From contig CBFIHP010000043.1 in assembly GCA_965662355.1 (NCBI GenBank), forward strand, positions 1-13,528: a stretch of DNA of 13,528 nt, given 5' to 3'. Shown here in pieces: positions 12,329 through 13,528 of this stretch; the first letter of the stretch is position 1; the number at the start of each line of letters is the position of its first letter. Origin of the DNA: GCA-2683825 sp965662355 (GTDB lineage Bacteria; Planctomycetota; UBA1135; GCA-002686595). A program made the translations under genes and the position numbers. The notes beneath the pieces were generated by a model. That model was not told the origin of the DNA and did no database searches. It saw only the letters and a list, made by a program, of their open reading frames with translations.

Positions 12329-13528
12329 ATGGGCAAAATTCAGCTGACCGGCCGTGGCCGGCGACGCGTCATCAACGGCCACCCCTGGATCTACGTCGAC
12401 GACGTGGCCGGAGGAGAAGGCGACTCCGGCGAGCTCGTTCCGGTCCATGGGCCCGATGACTCTCCCCTGGGATGGGGGTTGCTCAGCACGAAATCGAAGA
12501 TCGCCGTACGGCTCGTGACGCGCCAAAAGGAGCAACCGAACCGCGACTTCTGGCTGGATCGCGTGCGCTCGGCCATTACCCATCGGGAGGAACTCGGCCT
12601 CCTGCACAGGCGTGGAGCCTGCAGGCTTTCGTGCGGCGACGCCGAGGGCCTACCCGGCTTCGTCGTCGATCGCTACGCGGATCGTCTGGTCGTCCAGAGC
12701 GGATGCCAGGGTTCCGATCGCATGCGCGATTTCCTGGTCGAGCTCTTTCGCGAGGCCCTGCCGTTCGAGGTCGCCGGCATTTACGAGCGCTCGGATTCCG
12801 CCACGCGCAAACACGAGGACCTCGAGCCATCGGTCGGCTGGCTCGCCGGCGACGAGCTCGAACGCATCGATATCGAAGAGCCCGAATCCCATGGCCTGTC
12901 CGCCATGGTGTACGAGGTTTCGTTCGTGGAGGGGCACAAGACAGGGCACTACCTCGACCAACGCGAAAACCGCGCTCTGGTCGCGCGTTTGGCAAGCGGC
13001 AAGCGGGTGCTCGATGCTTTCTCGTACGACGGGCTCTTCGGCATTCGCGCGGCGCTGGCAGGGGCGAAGAGTGTCGTGTGTCTTGACCAGGCTCAGGCGG
13101 CGGGCGAGCGGTTGCTGCGGAATGCGGAAAGGAATGGGGTGGCAGACCGGGTGAGGTTCGAGAAGGTCAACGCGATGCACGACATCCGCGATCGAGCCGA
13201 TGCCAAGGAGCGTTTTGACGTGGTTTGTCTGGATCCGCCGGCGTTTGCGCGCAACAAGCGTGAGGTGGAGGGGGCGATGCGGGGATACAGGGAGTTGAAT
13301 CGTCGGGCGATGTCGTTGCTGGAGCCGGGGGGGGTGTTGTTCACGGCTTCGTGCTCGTTCAATATCGACAGGAAGGCGTTCATTGAATGTATTGCGAAGG
13401 GGGCGTTGGATGTTGGGAAACGGGCGAAGATCTTCGATGTTCGTGGGGCGGCGGCGGACCATCCGGCGTTGGCGAACTTACCGGAGAGTGAGTATTTGAA
13501 GGCGCTGTTTTGTCGGGTGGAAGTGTGA
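12329..13528 (+). CDS. rlmI: 23S rRNA m5C methyltransferase, RlmI-like (class I SAM-dependent)
   Basis: 399 residues, close to the 396 of E. coli RlmI, which makes m5C1962 in 23S rRNA. The start at ATG 12329 gives the family N-terminus (LTGRGRRRVINGHPWIYVDDV), a PUA-type RNA-binding domain to about residue 75. The frame is open further upstream, but that is read-through of the preceding gene. DAEGLPGFVVDRY is family-typical. The SAM-binding motif starts at D229 (DAFSYDGLFGIRAALAGA). The catalytic motifs are D302-PPAF and S341-C342-S343, with C342 the likely nucleophile. It begins 22 nt after the HEAT/TPR gene with no obvious RBS. From about 13080 on, codon use becomes strongly G/T-ending. The exact target base is inferred from the family. 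Confidence 0.92.
   Translation: MGKIQLTGRGRRRVINGHPWIYVDDVAGGEGDSGELVPVHGPDDSPLGWGLLSTKSKIAVRLVTRQKEQPNRDFWLDRVRSAITHREELGLLHRRGACRLSCGDAEGLPGFVVDRYADRLVVQSGCQGSDRMRDFLVELFREALPFEVAGIYERSDSATRKHEDLEPSVGWLAGDELERIDIEEPESHGLSAMVYEVSFVEGHKTGHYLDQRENRALVARLASGKRVLDAFSYDGLFGIRAALAGAKSVVCLDQAQAAGERLLRNAERNGVADRVRFEKVNAMHDIRDRADAKERFDVVCLDPPAFARNKREVEGAMRGYRELNRRAMSLLEPGGVLFTASCSFNIDRKAFIECIAKGALDVGKRAKIFDVRGAAADHPALANLPESEYLKALFCRVEV

Overview
High-GC bacterial chromosome segment (roughly 60-65% G+C by eye) with mostly C- or G-ending codons and closely packed genes. The mix of a conserved nusA-infB-rbfA cluster, a large exported redoxin / haem-c / copper-monooxygenase-like protein, a stand-alone sigma-54 activator and a HEAT/TPR protein resembles uncultured Planctomycetota, Myxococcota or Acidobacteriota-like lineages. 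I cannot place it more precisely. No mobile element, CRISPR array, rRNA or tRNA was seen.

Main result: the left 1.35 kb, minus strand, is one gene that a standard annotation would split into three or four short hypothetical ORFs. Read as a single frame from the lipoprotein start at 1348 to the window edge (449 codons, truncated), it has five in-frame TGA codons and no TAA, TAG or frameshift. The TGAs fall at catalytic or metal-binding cysteine positions: a tandem pair in a first thioredoxin-like domain (U173-U174), both cysteine positions of a heavy-metal-associated (HMA) domain motif (U303-H-G-U306), and the first cysteine position of a second thioredoxin active site (U405-V-S-C408). Each of the three TGA clusters is followed, 21-23 nt after its last TGA, by the apical loop of a 6-7 bp hairpin with G in the first two loop positions, as expected for a bacterial SECIS element. 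I interpret this as a multi-selenocysteine, lipid-anchored PDZ-Trx-HMA-Trx protein. The Sec machinery (selA/B/C/D) is not in the window.

Layout. 1-1348 (-): multi-Sec lipoprotein. 1349-1933: intergenic, with a possible decayed coding fragment. 1934-3700 (+): exported redoxin / CxxCH / copper-monooxygenase-like protein. 3701-3799: short convergent gap. 8418 down to 3800 (-): nusA, infB, rbfA, a translation/transcription housekeeping operon. 8419-8728: divergent intergenic region. 8729-13528 (+): sigma-54 activator lacking a receiver domain, overlapping by 4 bp an exported HEAT/TPR protein, then an RlmI-type 23S rRNA methyltransferase that ends on the last base of the window.

The two left-hand genes both look like exported redox/metal proteins and are divergent neighbours, so a shared envelope redox or metal-handling role is plausible but is inference. 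The nusA operon and rlmI belong to core gene expression.
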